A stretch of 64,000 bases of DNA from RUG191 sp045642225 (GCA_045642225.1 JAZUIN010000080.1:17917-81916); one strand, 5' to 3'; shown: positions 1 through 8,537, counted from the stretch's first letter. The notes: generated by a model not told the origin, from the sequence alone. Program-made: numbers and translations.

Positions 1-2
1 CA

Positions 3-758
3 TCTTGTATGTCATTAATGGCTGCAGGTGTTCCAATCAAGAAGATGGTTGCTGGTATTTCTTGCGGTCTTGTTACTGGAGACACAGATGATGATTATTT
101 AGTACTTACAGATATTCAAGGTCTTGAAGATTTCTTCGGAGATATGGATTTTAAGGTTACTGGTACTAAGGATGGTATTACAGCAATCCAAATGGATATT
201 AAGATTCATGGTTTGACTCGTCCTATTGTTGAAGAAGCAATTAGACGTACTCGTGAAGCTAGATTCTTCATTATGGACGAATGTATGAGCAAAGCTATTT
301 CTGAACCACGTAAGGAAGTTGGAGAATATGCTCCAAAGATTATCCAAATCAAGATTGACCCAGAGAAGATTGGTGATGTTGTTGGACAACGTGGTAAGAC
401 TATTAACGAAATTATTGATAGAACAGGTGTCAAGATTGACATTACTGATGAGGGAAATGTTTCTGTATGTGGTACAGATAAGGCTAAGATGGATGAAGCA
501 GTTAAGATGATTGAGATTATCACAACTGATTTCGAACAAGGCCAAATTTTCGAAGGTAAAGTAATATCTATCAAAGACTTTGGCGCATTTGTTGAATTTG
601 CCCCTGGTAAAGAAGGAATGGTTCATATTTCTAAGATTTGTGAAGAAAGAATCAATCATGTTGAAGATGTTCTTACACTTGGAGATACAGTTAAGGTTGT
701 ATGCCTAGGTAAAGACAAGATGGGAAGAATTAGCTTCAGCATCAAAGATTGCAAATAA
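3..758 (+). CDS. pnp: Polyribonucleotide nucleotidyltransferase (PNPase), C-terminal part
   Basis: This is the 3' end of a gene that begins outside the window; the reading frame is open from base 3, so the first Met inside the window is not the start. PNPase degrades RNA 3' to 5' using phosphate and acts in mRNA turnover. The visible part covers the end of the second RNase PH domain (GVPIKKMVAGISCGLV, then a long acidic helix region), a KH domain (IGDVVGQRGKTINEI, about residues 120-180 of the visible part) and a C-terminal S1 domain (GQIFEGKVISIKDFGAFVEF). It ends shortly after the S1 domain, as is usual. A strong terminator follows. The identification is secure; only the length is unknown. 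Confidence 0.97.
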   Translation, partial: SCMSLMAAGVPIKKMVAGISCGLVTGDTDDDYLVLTDIQGLEDFFGDMDFKVTGTKDGITAIQMDIKIHGLTRPIVEEAIRRTREARFFIMDECMSKAISEPRKEVGEYAPKIIQIKIDPEKIGDVVGQRGKTINEIIDRTGVKIDITDEGNVSVCGTDKAKMDEAVKMIEIITTDFEQGQIFEGKVISIKDFGAFVEFAPGKEGMVHISKICEERINHVEDVLTLGDTVKVVCLGKDKMGRISFSIKDCK

Positions 759-767
759 AATATGTAC

Positions 768-805
768 AAAAAATATTCCTAAGGGCACTTCTTAGGAGTA
801 TTTTT
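768..805 (+). terminator. Intrinsic terminator after pnp
   Basis: A 15-bp stem (left arm 769-783, right arm 791-805, one G-U pair) encloses a 7-base loop. The A-rich left base and T-rich right base could make it work in both directions. It ends the pnp transcript before the scpA promoter. Confidence 0.85.
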
Positions 806-857
806 GTATAAAATTGTATAATATTTGGTTCAAACCACTAAATATAGTATTTTCTTC

Positions 858-885
858 TTGAAAAGCCACAAGAGTTTGTTATAAT
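858..885 (+). promoter_or_regulatory. Sigma-A-type promoter of scpA
   Basis: TTGAAA at 858-863 and a perfect TATAAT at 880-885 are separated by 16 bases, and the scpA start lies about 29 bases downstream of the -10 box. It sits after the pnp terminator and is the only good promoter I see before the decarboxylase cluster, so it may serve scpAB and the genes after them. Confidence 0.7.
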
Positions 886-913
886 AACAAGGTAGGTTTA
901 AAGGGAGAAAATT

Positions 914-1666
914 ATGGATTTAAGTTTTAAGTTACAACAATTTGAAGGACCACTTGATTTGTTACTTCATTTAATTGAGAAAAATAAGATTGACATTTAT
1001 GATATTCCTATTGTGGAAATTACAGAGCAATATATGGAATACATAAGAGCGATGAAGGAAGCTAACCTTGATATTATGAGTGAATTCTTGGTTATGGCAG
1101 CAACTCTTCTTAGTATAAAGTCTAAGATGCTTCTTCCAGCAGAGGAAGTTGAAGAGGGTGAAGAAGAGGAAGATCCAAGACTAGAATTAGTTCAACAGCT
1201 CTTAGAATACAAGATGTATAAATGTATGTCTTATGAACTTCGAGATAGACAATTAAGTGCAAATACAATTATGTTCAAAGAACCAACTATTCCAGAGGAA
1301 GTTGCAAAATACGAACAGCCAGTTGATTTAGATGAGCTTGTTTCAGACTTGACACTTAATAAGTTGAATGACATTTTCCAACAAGTCATTAGAAGACAAG
1401 AGAAAAGGGTTGACCCTATTAGATCCAAATTTGGCAAGATTGTCCAAGAAGAAGTTTCTATGGATGAGAAGATGGTATTTATGCTTGATTATGCCAAGAA
1501 TAATCGTTCCTTTAGCTTTAGACAATTACTAGAAGGTCAGAGAAGTAAGACTGAGGTGATTGTTACATTTCTTGTAATACTTGAGATGATGAAGGCTGGA
1601 CAAATATTTATTGTTCAAGAACATACTTTTGATGATATTCAGATTGAATCGAAGATGGTTGCTTAG
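914..1666 (+). CDS. scpA: Segregation and condensation protein A
   Basis: ScpA is the kleisin subunit that links the SMC heads and ScpB in the bacterial condensin complex on the nucleoid. The 250-residue protein has the family N terminus (FEGPLDLLLHLIEKNKIDIYDIPI), the conserved stretch about residues 50-70 (LDIMSEFLVMAATLLSIKSK), an acidic linker (about 78-90) and the C-terminal winged-helix region. Length is typical. The start is preceded by AAAGGGAG. It lies 8 bases upstream of scpB, the usual pairing. No oddities were seen. Confidence 0.96.
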   Translation: MDLSFKLQQFEGPLDLLLHLIEKNKIDIYDIPIVEITEQYMEYIRAMKEANLDIMSEFLVMAATLLSIKSKMLLPAEEVEEGEEEEDPRLELVQQLLEYKMYKCMSYELRDRQLSANTIMFKEPTIPEEVAKYEQPVDLDELVSDLTLNKLNDIFQQVIRRQEKRVDPIRSKFGKIVQEEVSMDEKMVFMLDYAKNNRSFSFRQLLEGQRSKTEVIVTFLVILEMMKAGQIFIVQEHTFDDIQIESKMVA

Positions 1667-1674
1667 GAGTTTAT

Positions 1675-2244
1675 ATGGAAATTAAGGAAATGGAATCGAT
1701 AATAGAAGGAATTCTATTTACGATGGGAGATTCTGTAGAGCCAGACAAAATAGCAAAAGCTTTAGAAGTAGACAAGAGTGAAGTTATTTCTTGCTTAGAT
1801 GCGATGGCTACAAAATGGGATGAAGAAGAACGCGGAATTAGAATTGTTAAATTAGACGATTCATACCAGATGTGTACTTCATCAGATATATATGAATACT
1901 TGATTAGAATAGCAAAACAACCTAAGAAATACGCATTAACAGAGGTTCTTCTTGAAACTCTTTCGATTATCGCGTACAAACAACCAGTAACTAAATCAGA
2001 AATAGAGAAAATTCGTGGTGTATCTTGTGAGCACGCAGTTAATAAGCTTGTTGATTATCAATTAGTTAAAGAGCTTGGAAGACTAGACGCTCCAGGAAGA
2101 CCAATGCTATTTGGTACTACAGAGGAGTTTTTGAGATCCTTTGGTGTTTCTTCTATAGAAGATTTACCAGTACTTAATCCAGTTCAGGTGGAAGAATTTA
2201 AGCAACAAGCCGAAGAAGAGGCCAAAGTTGCTTTGAATGTATAA
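1675..2244 (+). CDS. scpB: Segregation and condensation protein B
   Basis: ScpB is the winged-helix dimer partner of ScpA in the SMC condensin complex. The 189-residue protein shows the two-winged-helix layout: MESIIEGILFTMGDSV at the N terminus, then LTEVLLETLSIIAYKQPVTKSEIE and the RGVSCEHAVNKLVDYQLV segment, and a GRPMLFGTTEEFLRSFG wing. The C-terminal tail is acidic. The stop codon sits against the ribosome binding site of the next gene, a carboxyltransferase, so scpAB and the decarboxylase cluster are probably read together at least in part. Confidence 0.96.
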   Translation: MEIKEMESIIEGILFTMGDSVEPDKIAKALEVDKSEVISCLDAMATKWDEEERGIRIVKLDDSYQMCTSSDIYEYLIRIAKQPKKYALTEVLLETLSIIAYKQPVTKSEIEKIRGVSCEHAVNKLVDYQLVKELGRLDAPGRPMLFGTTEEFLRSFGVSSIEDLPVLNPVQVEEFKQQAEEEAKVALNV

Positions 2245-2257
2245 TAAAGGAGGCTTT

Positions 2258-3643
2258 ATGGGAGATAACAAAGCAAGACAAAGAATAGAAAACTTGCTTG
2301 ATGATTACAGTTTTGTAGAATTTGGCGCTGCTGTTACAGCACGTTCTACTGACTTTAATACAAGCGAGCCTAAAGAAGCTAGTGATGGTGTTATCACTGG
2401 TATGGGAACAATTGATGATAAATTAGTATTTGTTTATAGCCAAGACGCTTCAGTACTTAACGGAACAATTGGTGAAATGCATGCTAAGAAGATTTTACAT
2501 GTATATGACAAGGCTTTAAGTATGGGTGCTCCTGTGCTTGGTTTTATAGACTGTGGCGGAGTAAGATTATACGAAGCTATGGATGGAATTGAAGCTATGG
2601 GACAGATGATTTCTGCAGCTTCAGCAGCATCTGGTGTTATTCCTCAAGTTCTTGGAATTTGTGGTAAATGTGGTGGTGCTTTAAATGTATTAGCTTCACT
2701 TAACGACTATGTTGTTATGTCAGAAAACGCATCACTTTTCATTAACTCACCAGATACAATCGAAGGTAACAGACGTGATGTGCTTGATACATCAAGTGCT
2801 GCATATCAATTTGATAATGGAAATGTTGATGTTATTTGCGAGCCAGATGAGATGGCATCATTAATCAAGAATTATGTTGATATGATTCCTGGTAATAACA
2901 TTGATGAAAATATTACTGATGATTCTTTTGATGATTTAAATAGAGCATCAGATGGTCTCGAAGCTTTACTTGGCAATATGAAGGAATTCATTTCTAGAAT
3001 AGCTGATGATAACATTTTGGTTGAGACTAAAGCTGGTATCTCAACTATGGTAACAGGACTTATTAAGTTGAACGGTAAGACTGTTGGTGTAGTTGCTAAT
3101 GAAGAGTTTGCAGGAAATGCTAGACTTACAAATGAAGGTGTTAAGAAAGCAACAGACTTTGTTAACTTCTGTGACGCATTTTCAATTCCAGTTATTACAT
3201 TTACAAATGTAGAAGGCTTTGAAGCTGATGCTGTATCTGAAAATGATTTGGGTAATAGCCTTGCAAAAATGTGCTTAGCATTTTCATCATCAGATGTACC
3301 TAAGATTAATGTCTTAATTGGTAAGGCAATCGGATCAGGATACTTATTTATGAATTCTAGCGCATTATCTGCTGATTTAGTTTATGCTTATCCAGAATGT
3401 GAGATGGCAGTTATGAATGAAGATATGGCAGCTAAGATTATTTGTGATAATAAGGATTTAGATGTTAATGAAGTAGCTACTGAGTTTGCAAATACTAATA
3501 CAGGTATTGATAACGCAGCTAGACGTGGCTATGTAGATAGAATTATTAACCCAGTTGATACTAGAAAGTATTTGATTGGTGGTCTTGAAATGTTGTATTC
3601 AAAGAATGATTATTATTCATTTAAGAAGCACAGTGCAAAATAG
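2258..3643 (+). CDS. Biotin-dependent acyl-CoA carboxyltransferase (MmdA/PccB-like)
   Basis: This is a carboxyl transferase of the crotonase fold, the family that moves CO2 between biotin and an acyl-CoA (methylmalonyl-, propionyl- or glutaconyl-CoA). The predicted product is 461 residues, somewhat shorter than the roughly 510 usual for MmdA. Visible features are the N-terminal GVITGMGTIDDKLVFVYSQD strand region, the first oxyanion loop (IDCGGVRLYEAM), CGKCGGALNVLASLNDYVVM, and a second half with NEEFAGNARLTNEGVKKATD. The start at 2258 was chosen because AAAGGAGG (2246-2253) is correctly spaced; an in-frame ATG at 2237 overlaps scpB and has no such site. It heads a cluster with gamma, carrier, beta and alpha decarboxylase subunits. 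The acyl-CoA substrate cannot be read from the sequence. Confidence 0.85.
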   Translation: MGDNKARQRIENLLDDYSFVEFGAAVTARSTDFNTSEPKEASDGVITGMGTIDDKLVFVYSQDASVLNGTIGEMHAKKILHVYDKALSMGAPVLGFIDCGGVRLYEAMDGIEAMGQMISAASAASGVIPQVLGICGKCGGALNVLASLNDYVVMSENASLFINSPDTIEGNRRDVLDTSSAAYQFDNGNVDVICEPDEMASLIKNYVDMIPGNNIDENITDDSFDDLNRASDGLEALLGNMKEFISRIADDNILVETKAGISTMVTGLIKLNGKTVGVVANEEFAGNARLTNEGVKKATDFVNFCDAFSIPVITFTNVEGFEADAVSENDLGNSLAKMCLAFSSSDVPKINVLIGKAIGSGYLFMNSSALSADLVYAYPECEMAVMNEDMAAKIICDNKDLDVNEVATEFANTNTGIDNAARRGYVDRIINPVDTRKYLIGGLEMLYSKNDYYSFKKHSAK

Positions 3644-3655
3644 AAAGGTCTTAAG

Positions 3656-4453
3656 ATGAAGAAAAAAGTATTGTTACTTCTTCTTACTCTTGGAATTGTA
3701 GTTTTGGCACTATGTGGTTGCTCAAGCGATAAAGATAATTCAGCATTTGAGAAAAAGCAAGCTGAAATTGAGCAACAGATGAAAGACTATACCTCTAACA
3801 ATCTAGAGAGATACAGAGGTATGAGTGAAGCAGAACGCAACCTAGAGAAAGAAGAAATTGAAAAATTAAGAAAATCAGGTACTATTTCTGAGGAAGTTGC
3901 GACTATGAATTCTCAAATGATTGATGATTGGTCAGAAATTGAATCGGATTTAGGCAAATTCGCAGGATTTGGCGAATTTAACTTTGAACAAGCTGGTAAG
4001 ACATATACAGCTACATTAACAGTTAAATACGAAAACCGCGACACACATTTAATATATGTTCTTTCTAAGAAAGATATGTCAGTTACAGGTGCTAATGTTG
4101 AAAAGGTTTATTCTTTAGGCGAGAAAATGTCTAAGGCTGGACTTAATACATTAATGGGTATTGGTATTGTATTTATAATGTTAGTGCTTATGAGTCTTGT
4201 TATTTATTCATTTAGAGTGATTAATTTCATTCAATTTAAGCATGAAAAGACAAGAAAAGAAGCAAAAGAGAACAAGGTTAAAGAATCCTTAGATGAATTA
4301 GAAACTAATAGTAAGAGTATTCAAGCTGCTAAGGGTGGCAAAGATTTAACTGATGATCTTGAGTTAGTTGCAGTTATTACAGCGGCGATTGCGGCTGCAA
4401 CAGAGACTTCAACTGATGATTTTGTTGTAAGAAGTATTAGACGAAGAAGATAA
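3656..4453 (+). CDS. OadG-like subunit with lipoprotein signal (sodium pump decarboxylase gamma family)
   Basis: Classical OadG anchors the decarboxylase by one N-terminal helix. This 265-residue version differs: residues 1-21 are a lipoprotein-type signal with lipobox LCGC and Cys22 as the likely lipidated residue. A charged, helix-rich segment (about 25-160) follows, then a single strongly hydrophobic helix (about 165-187, TLMGIGIVFIMLVLMSLVIY) with the OadG-like pattern, then a charged tail ending in RSIRRRR. The middle part would be extracytoplasmic and the tail cytoplasmic. Position between carboxyltransferase and biotin carrier supports a gamma role. The function of the outer domain is unknown. 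Confidence 0.72.
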   Translation: MKKKVLLLLLTLGIVVLALCGCSSDKDNSAFEKKQAEIEQQMKDYTSNNLERYRGMSEAERNLEKEEIEKLRKSGTISEEVATMNSQMIDDWSEIESDLGKFAGFGEFNFEQAGKTYTATLTVKYENRDTHLIYVLSKKDMSVTGANVEKVYSLGEKMSKAGLNTLMGIGIVFIMLVLMSLVIYSFRVINFIQFKHEKTRKEAKENKVKESLDELETNSKSIQAAKGGKDLTDDLELVAVITAAIAAATETSTDDFVVRSIRRRR

Positions 4454-4468
4454 TGGAGGATATATAGG

Positions 4469-4828
4469 ATGAAGAATTATACAATTACTGTAAATGGTAA
4501 AGCATATGACGTTACAGTAGAAGAGAATGGCGCTAGCGCTGGAGCAGTTGCAGCACCTAAGGCTTCTACAAAGGTAGAGAAGAAGGTTGAAGCACCTGCA
4601 GGCGGCGAAGGCAGCATCAAGATTGAAGCAGGAGCAGCTGGTAAAGTATTTAAGATTGAAAAGCACCAAGGCGATAGCGTAAGCGCTGGTGATACTGTAA
4701 TGGTACTTGAAGTTATGAAGATGGAGACACCAGTTGTTGCACCTAAGGATGGTACTATTGCATCAATCAATGTTCAAGAAGGTCAATCTATTGAGGCTAA
4801 TGCATTACTAGCAACAATGAACGAATAA
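4469..4828 (+). CDS. Biotin carrier protein of the Na+-translocating decarboxylase
   Basis: This is a 119-residue biotinyl/lipoyl-attachment protein. The N-terminal strand region (MKNYTITVNGKAYDVTVEE) is followed by an Ala/Lys-rich linker (about 22-45) and a C-terminal biotinyl domain. The modified lysine is K84 in EVMKMETPV, a Val variant of the common EAMKM. It should shuttle carboxybiotin between the carboxyltransferase(s) and the OadB membrane pump. It is an independent polypeptide, which matches OadA (6007-7425) lacking a biotin domain of its own. A biotin ligase is not in the window. Confidence 0.93.
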   Translation: MKNYTITVNGKAYDVTVEENGASAGAVAAPKASTKVEKKVEAPAGGEGSIKIEAGAAGKVFKIEKHQGDSVSAGDTVMVLEVMKMETPVVAPKDGTIASINVQEGQSIEANALLATMNE

Positions 4829-4847
4829 TTATCGTAGGAGGATTAAA

Positions 4848-5996
4848 ATGTCTTATATATTTGATACAGTATCAAATCTTCTACATCAGACAGCTTTTTT
4901 GAATCTTACAGTTGGTAACTTTGTAATGATTTTGGTTGCTTGCTTTTTCTTGTATTTAGCAATTGCAAAAGGCTATGAACCATTATTGTTAGTTCCAATT
5001 GCATTTGGAATGCTTCTTGTAAACATTTACCCAGATATTATGGCTTCTCCAGCAGAAACCAGTAATGGTGTAGGTGGTTTGTTATATTATTTTTATTCAT
5101 TAGATGAGTGGTCTATTTTACCATCACTTATTTTCTTAGGCGTTGGAGCAATGACAGACTTTGGTCCGCTTATTGCTAACCCTATTAGCTTCTTATTAGG
5201 AGCTGCTGCACAGATTGGTATTTTCCTTGCATACCTTATGGCTATTTTACTAGGATTTTCTGATCAAGCAGCATCAGCAATTTCAATTATCGGTGGAGCA
5301 GATGGTCCGACGTCGATATTCTTAGCAGGAAAGCTAGGACAGACAGCGTTGATGGGACCTATTGCGGTGGCAGCATATTCATATATGTCACTTGTACCTA
5401 TTATTCAACCACCAATTATGAAATTACTTACAACTAAGAAAGAAAGATCTATTCACATGGAACAGCTTCGTGAAGTTTCAAAGCTTGAAAGAATTCTTTT
5501 CCCAATAGTTGTAACAATTATTGTTTGTTTGATTCTTCCAACAACAGCACCACTAGTTGGTATGTTGATGCTTGGAAATTTATTTAGAGAGTGTGGCGTA
5601 GTAAGACAGTTAACAGATACAGCAAGTAATGCGTTGATGTATATCGTAGTAATTTTACTTGGTACATCAGTTGGTGCTTCAACATCAGCAGAAGCATTCC
5701 TTAACTGGTCAACTGTTAAAATCGTTATTATCGGTCTTATTGCCTTTGTATTTGGTACAGCAGGTGGTGTTTTACTTGGTAAGTTGCTTTGTCTTATTAC
5801 TAAGGGCAAAATCAATCCACTTATTGGTTCAGCAGGTGTTTCTGCGGTGCCAATGGCTGCTAGAGTTTCACAAAAGGTTGGTGCAGAGGAAGATCCTACT
5901 AATTTCTTACTTATGCACGCCATGGGCCCTAACGTTGCCGGTGTAATTGGTACAGCCGTAGCTGCCGGTGTATTTATGGCTATATTTAACGTGTAG
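4848..5996 (+). CDS. oadB: Sodium ion-translocating decarboxylase subunit beta
   Basis: OadB/MmdB/GcdB decarboxylates carboxybiotin and couples this to Na+ export across the cytoplasmic membrane. The 382-residue protein is almost entirely hydrophobic with about ten membrane segments. The conserved motif GGADGPTSIFLAGKL (about 148-163) contains the Asp linked to Na+ translocation in this family, and the C-terminal signature SAVPMAARVSQKVGAEEDPTNF is present. RBS GTAGGAGG precedes it. It directly follows the carrier gene and its stop overlaps the ribosome binding site of oadA. Length is typical (375-435). Confidence 0.95.
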   Translation: MSYIFDTVSNLLHQTAFLNLTVGNFVMILVACFFLYLAIAKGYEPLLLVPIAFGMLLVNIYPDIMASPAETSNGVGGLLYYFYSLDEWSILPSLIFLGVGAMTDFGPLIANPISFLLGAAAQIGIFLAYLMAILLGFSDQAASAISIIGGADGPTSIFLAGKLGQTALMGPIAVAAYSYMSLVPIIQPPIMKLLTTKKERSIHMEQLREVSKLERILFPIVVTIIVCLILPTTAPLVGMLMLGNLFRECGVVRQLTDTASNALMYIVVILLGTSVGASTSAEAFLNWSTVKIVIIGLIAFVFGTAGGVLLGKLLCLITKGKINPLIGSAGVSAVPMAARVSQKVGAEEDPTNFLLMHAMGPNVAGVIGTAVAAGVFMAIFNV

Positions 5997-6006
5997 GAGG
6001 AATATC

Positions 6007-7425
6007 ATGTCAGAAGTTATTAAAAAACCTGTTCAAATAAATGAAACTATTTTGCGTGATGCGCATCAATCTCTTATTGCAACACGTATGCCTACTGAGC
6101 AGATGCTTCCAATTATCGAAGAAATGGATAAGGTTGGATATCATGCAGTAGAGTGTTGGGGTGGAGCTACATTTGATGCATCACTTCGTTTCCTTAAGGA
6201 AGATCCATGGGATAGACTTAGAAAACTAAGAGATGGTTTCAAAAATACAAAGCTTCAAATGCTTTTCAGAGGTCAAAATATTTTAGGATATAGACCATAT
6301 GCAGATGATGTTGTTGAATATTTTGTTCAAAAATCTATTGCAAATGGTATTGATATCATTCGTATTTTTGACTGCTTAAATGATGTTAGAAATTTACAAA
6401 CAGCAGTTAGCGCTTGTAACAAAGAAAAAGGTCATGCTCAAGTTGCTTTATCTTATACATTAGGTGATGCATATACACTTGATTATTGGATGGATATGGC
6501 AAAGAGAGTTGAGGATATGGGAGCTGATTCTTTGTGTATCAAGGATATGGCTGGATTATTAGTGCCTCAGAAGGCTGACGAATTGATTAGAGCTATCAAA
6601 TCAGCAACTGATTTACCTATTAACTTGCATACACATTACACATCTGGTGTAGCATCAATGACATATCTTAAGGCTGTTGAAGCAGGCTGTGACATTATTG
6701 ATACAGCTATGAGTCCATTAGCTTTAGGTACTTCACAACCAGCTACAGAAGTTATGGTGGAAGCATTTAAGGGTACAGAATTTGATTCTGGTTTGGATCA
6801 AGAGCAACTTGCTAAGATTGCTGATTACTTTAGACCTTATAGAGAAGAATGTCTCAAGGATGGTTTGTTAAATCCTAAGGTACTTGGTGTTAACATTAAT
6901 ACACTTCGTTATCAAGTTCCAGGTGGTATGTTATCTAACTTGTTAAGTCAGTTGACAGAACAAGGTAAGGAAGATAAGTTTGAAGAAGTTCTTGCTGAAG
7001 TACCACGCGTTCGTAAAGATTTAGGTGAGCCACCATTAGTTACACCTTCTTCACAAATTGTAGGTACACAAGCTGTATTTAACGTACTTATGGGTGAGAG
7101 ATATAAGGTTGCAACTAAAGAGACTAAGGATATCTTACTTGGTAAATATGGTCAGACAGTTAAGCCTTTCAATCAAGAAGTAGTTGATAAGGTACTTGGC
7201 GATGACAAGAAGAATGCAATTACTTGTCGTCCAGCTGATCTTCTAGAGCCAGAGCTTCACAAGATCGAAGAAGAAATGAAAGAATGGAAGTGGCAAGATG
7301 AGGATATTTTAAGTTATGCATTATTTCCACAAGTGGCTACTGAATTCTTCAAATATAGAGAAGCACAGAAGAGCAAGGTTGATGTATCTATTGCAGATAC
7401 AGAAAATGCTGCTTATCCTGTATAA
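6007..7425 (+). CDS. oadA: Oxaloacetate decarboxylase alpha subunit (carboxyltransferase), no biotin domain
   Basis: OadA transfers the carboxyl group of oxaloacetate to biotin, giving pyruvate. The 472-residue protein has an HMG-lyase-type TIM barrel: ETILRDAHQS with metal ligand D18, the carbamylated-lysine motif SLCIKDMAG (K179) and metal ligands in NLHTHYTSG (H208, H210). The conserved post-barrel PYC/OADA domain follows, and the protein ends without the biotinyl domain found in Klebsiella OadA. The start at 6007 was chosen from AGGAGG at 5995-6000; an in-frame upstream ATG lies inside oadB. A terminator follows, so this is the last gene of the cluster. Confidence 0.93.
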   Translation: MSEVIKKPVQINETILRDAHQSLIATRMPTEQMLPIIEEMDKVGYHAVECWGGATFDASLRFLKEDPWDRLRKLRDGFKNTKLQMLFRGQNILGYRPYADDVVEYFVQKSIANGIDIIRIFDCLNDVRNLQTAVSACNKEKGHAQVALSYTLGDAYTLDYWMDMAKRVEDMGADSLCIKDMAGLLVPQKADELIRAIKSATDLPINLHTHYTSGVASMTYLKAVEAGCDIIDTAMSPLALGTSQPATEVMVEAFKGTEFDSGLDQEQLAKIADYFRPYREECLKDGLLNPKVLGVNINTLRYQVPGGMLSNLLSQLTEQGKEDKFEEVLAEVPRVRKDLGEPPLVTPSSQIVGTQAVFNVLMGERYKVATKETKDILLGKYGQTVKPFNQEVVDKVLGDDKKNAITCRPADLLEPELHKIEEEMKEWKWQDEDILSYALFPQVATEFFKYREAQKSKVDVSIADTENAAYPV

Positions 7426-7440
7426 TAATTAAAATGTTTT

Positions 7441-7479
7441 AAACCGACTTGGAATATCTATTATTTCAAGTCGGTTTTT
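7441..7479 (+). terminator. Intrinsic terminator after oadA
   Basis: The stem AAACCGACTTGGAA (7441-7454) pairs with 7464-7477, including a G-U pair, around a 9-base loop and runs into a T tract. It closes the decarboxylase transcript. Confidence 0.88.
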
Positions 7480-7486
7480 GTTATAA

Positions 7487-7557
7487 TTGATTTGCGTTTT
7501 TATTTAACATAAATTATTTGTTATATTAATAATTCGCATTAAGTAGATTTATGTTAA
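7487..7557 (+). promoter_or_regulatory. Putative promoter and inverted-repeat operator before the RpiR-type gene
   Basis: TTGATT (7487-7492) and TAAATT (7510-7515) with a 17-base spacer form a plausible promoter. A perfect 11-base inverted repeat, TTAACATAAAT (7504-7514) and ATTTATGTTAA (7547-7557), has arm centres 43 bases apart, about four helical turns, with its left arm over the -10 region. Autoregulation by the RpiR protein is an inference. Confidence 0.45.
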
Positions 7558-7616
7558 TTAGATTTAGATTGATGAGTTATATTTGAAAATATAAAATAAA
7601 TAAAGAAAGTGAAAAA

Positions 7617-8537
7617 ATGATAGAATCTAACAATGTAATTTCAAGAATAAATGACACATATTCAACAATGAGTAAAGGTCAGAAGTTAATCGCTAATTAC
7701 ATCATTGACTTTTATGACAAAGCAGTTTTTTATACTGCTGCAAAATTAGCACAAGTAGTTGGTGTTAGTGAATCAACGGTTGTTCGTTTCGCTACGCATA
7801 TAGGCTATAGTGGCTATCCTCAATTTGTTAAAGGTTTAGAGGATTTGATTAGCTCCAAACTTGATGCGGCAGATGATAAGAAGGAAATTCCGCTTCTTAC
7901 AGACGAAGATGAGCTTCTAAGCAAGGTGCTTCAAGCTGATATCAAGCGTTTGACTAATACTCTTGAAAATGTTGATAAAGAAGCCTTTGATAAAGCGGTT
8001 GATATGATAACTACTGCCCGCAAAATTTATATTATAGGAATTAGAAGCTGTAATTCTTTGGCTTCATTTCTTGCGTTTTACTTAAGAATGATTTGCAATG
8101 ATGTATTTCTTATAGACACCAATAATTCTTCAGAAATCTTCGAGCAAATGCTTAATATTTCTGAAGAGGATTTAATTATTGGAATTAGCTTTCCTAGATA
8201 TTCAATGCGCACACTTAAAGCATTACAGTATGCGTCAACTAATAATGCTCAGGTTTTGACAATTACAGATAGCGTTAATTCTCCGCTTCGTATGTATTCG
8301 ACCTGCAACTTGGTCGCTGAATCTAGCATGACCTCGATAGTAGATTCCTTGGTTGCTCCAATGTCTATCATTAATGCATTGATAGCTAAGCTTTGTGTGA
8401 GAAATCAAGAGGTTATTGCAGCAAGATTAGAGCTTCTTGAAAATGTTTGGGATGAATATCAAATTGACGGTAAGGATGAGATGGATAAGGTGAGCGATTC
8501 TGTAAAAATGCATTATCCTCACATAAATAAGGATTGA
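7617..8537 (+). CDS. MurR/RpiR family transcriptional regulator
   Basis: This is a 306-residue sugar-phosphate-responsive regulator. Residues about 5-80 are the HTH_6 domain (MSKGQKLIANYIIDFYDKA, then LAQVVGVSESTVVRFATHIGYSGYPQF). Residues about 110-245 are an SIS domain (ARKIYIIGIRSCNSLASFLAFYLRM, then DLIIGISFPRYSMRTLKAL), which binds phosphosugars in this family. The ligand is unknown. It is 2 bases upstream of the flavoprotein gene and heads a run that includes cmk, ispH, rpsA and cheR. The RBS (AAAGAAAGTG) is modest. Confidence 0.88.
   Translation: MIESNNVISRINDTYSTMSKGQKLIANYIIDFYDKAVFYTAAKLAQVVGVSESTVVRFATHIGYSGYPQFVKGLEDLISSKLDAADDKKEIPLLTDEDELLSKVLQADIKRLTNTLENVDKEAFDKAVDMITTARKIYIIGIRSCNSLASFLAFYLRMICNDVFLIDTNNSSEIFEQMLNISEEDLIIGISFPRYSMRTLKALQYASTNNAQVLTITDSVNSPLRMYSTCNLVAESSMTSIVDSLVAPMSIINALIAKLCVRNQEVIAARLELLENVWDEYQIDGKDEMDKVSDSVKMHYPHINKD

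Noticed and set aside
99..659. Long open frame on the minus strand across pnp
   Set aside because: It is antisense to a clear PNPase frame, has no ribosome binding site and no recognisable protein features; it reflects codon bias.
5453..5923. 156-residue minus-strand frame inside oadB
   Set aside because: It lies wholly within a well-supported membrane pump gene and reads as low-information sequence with no start signal.
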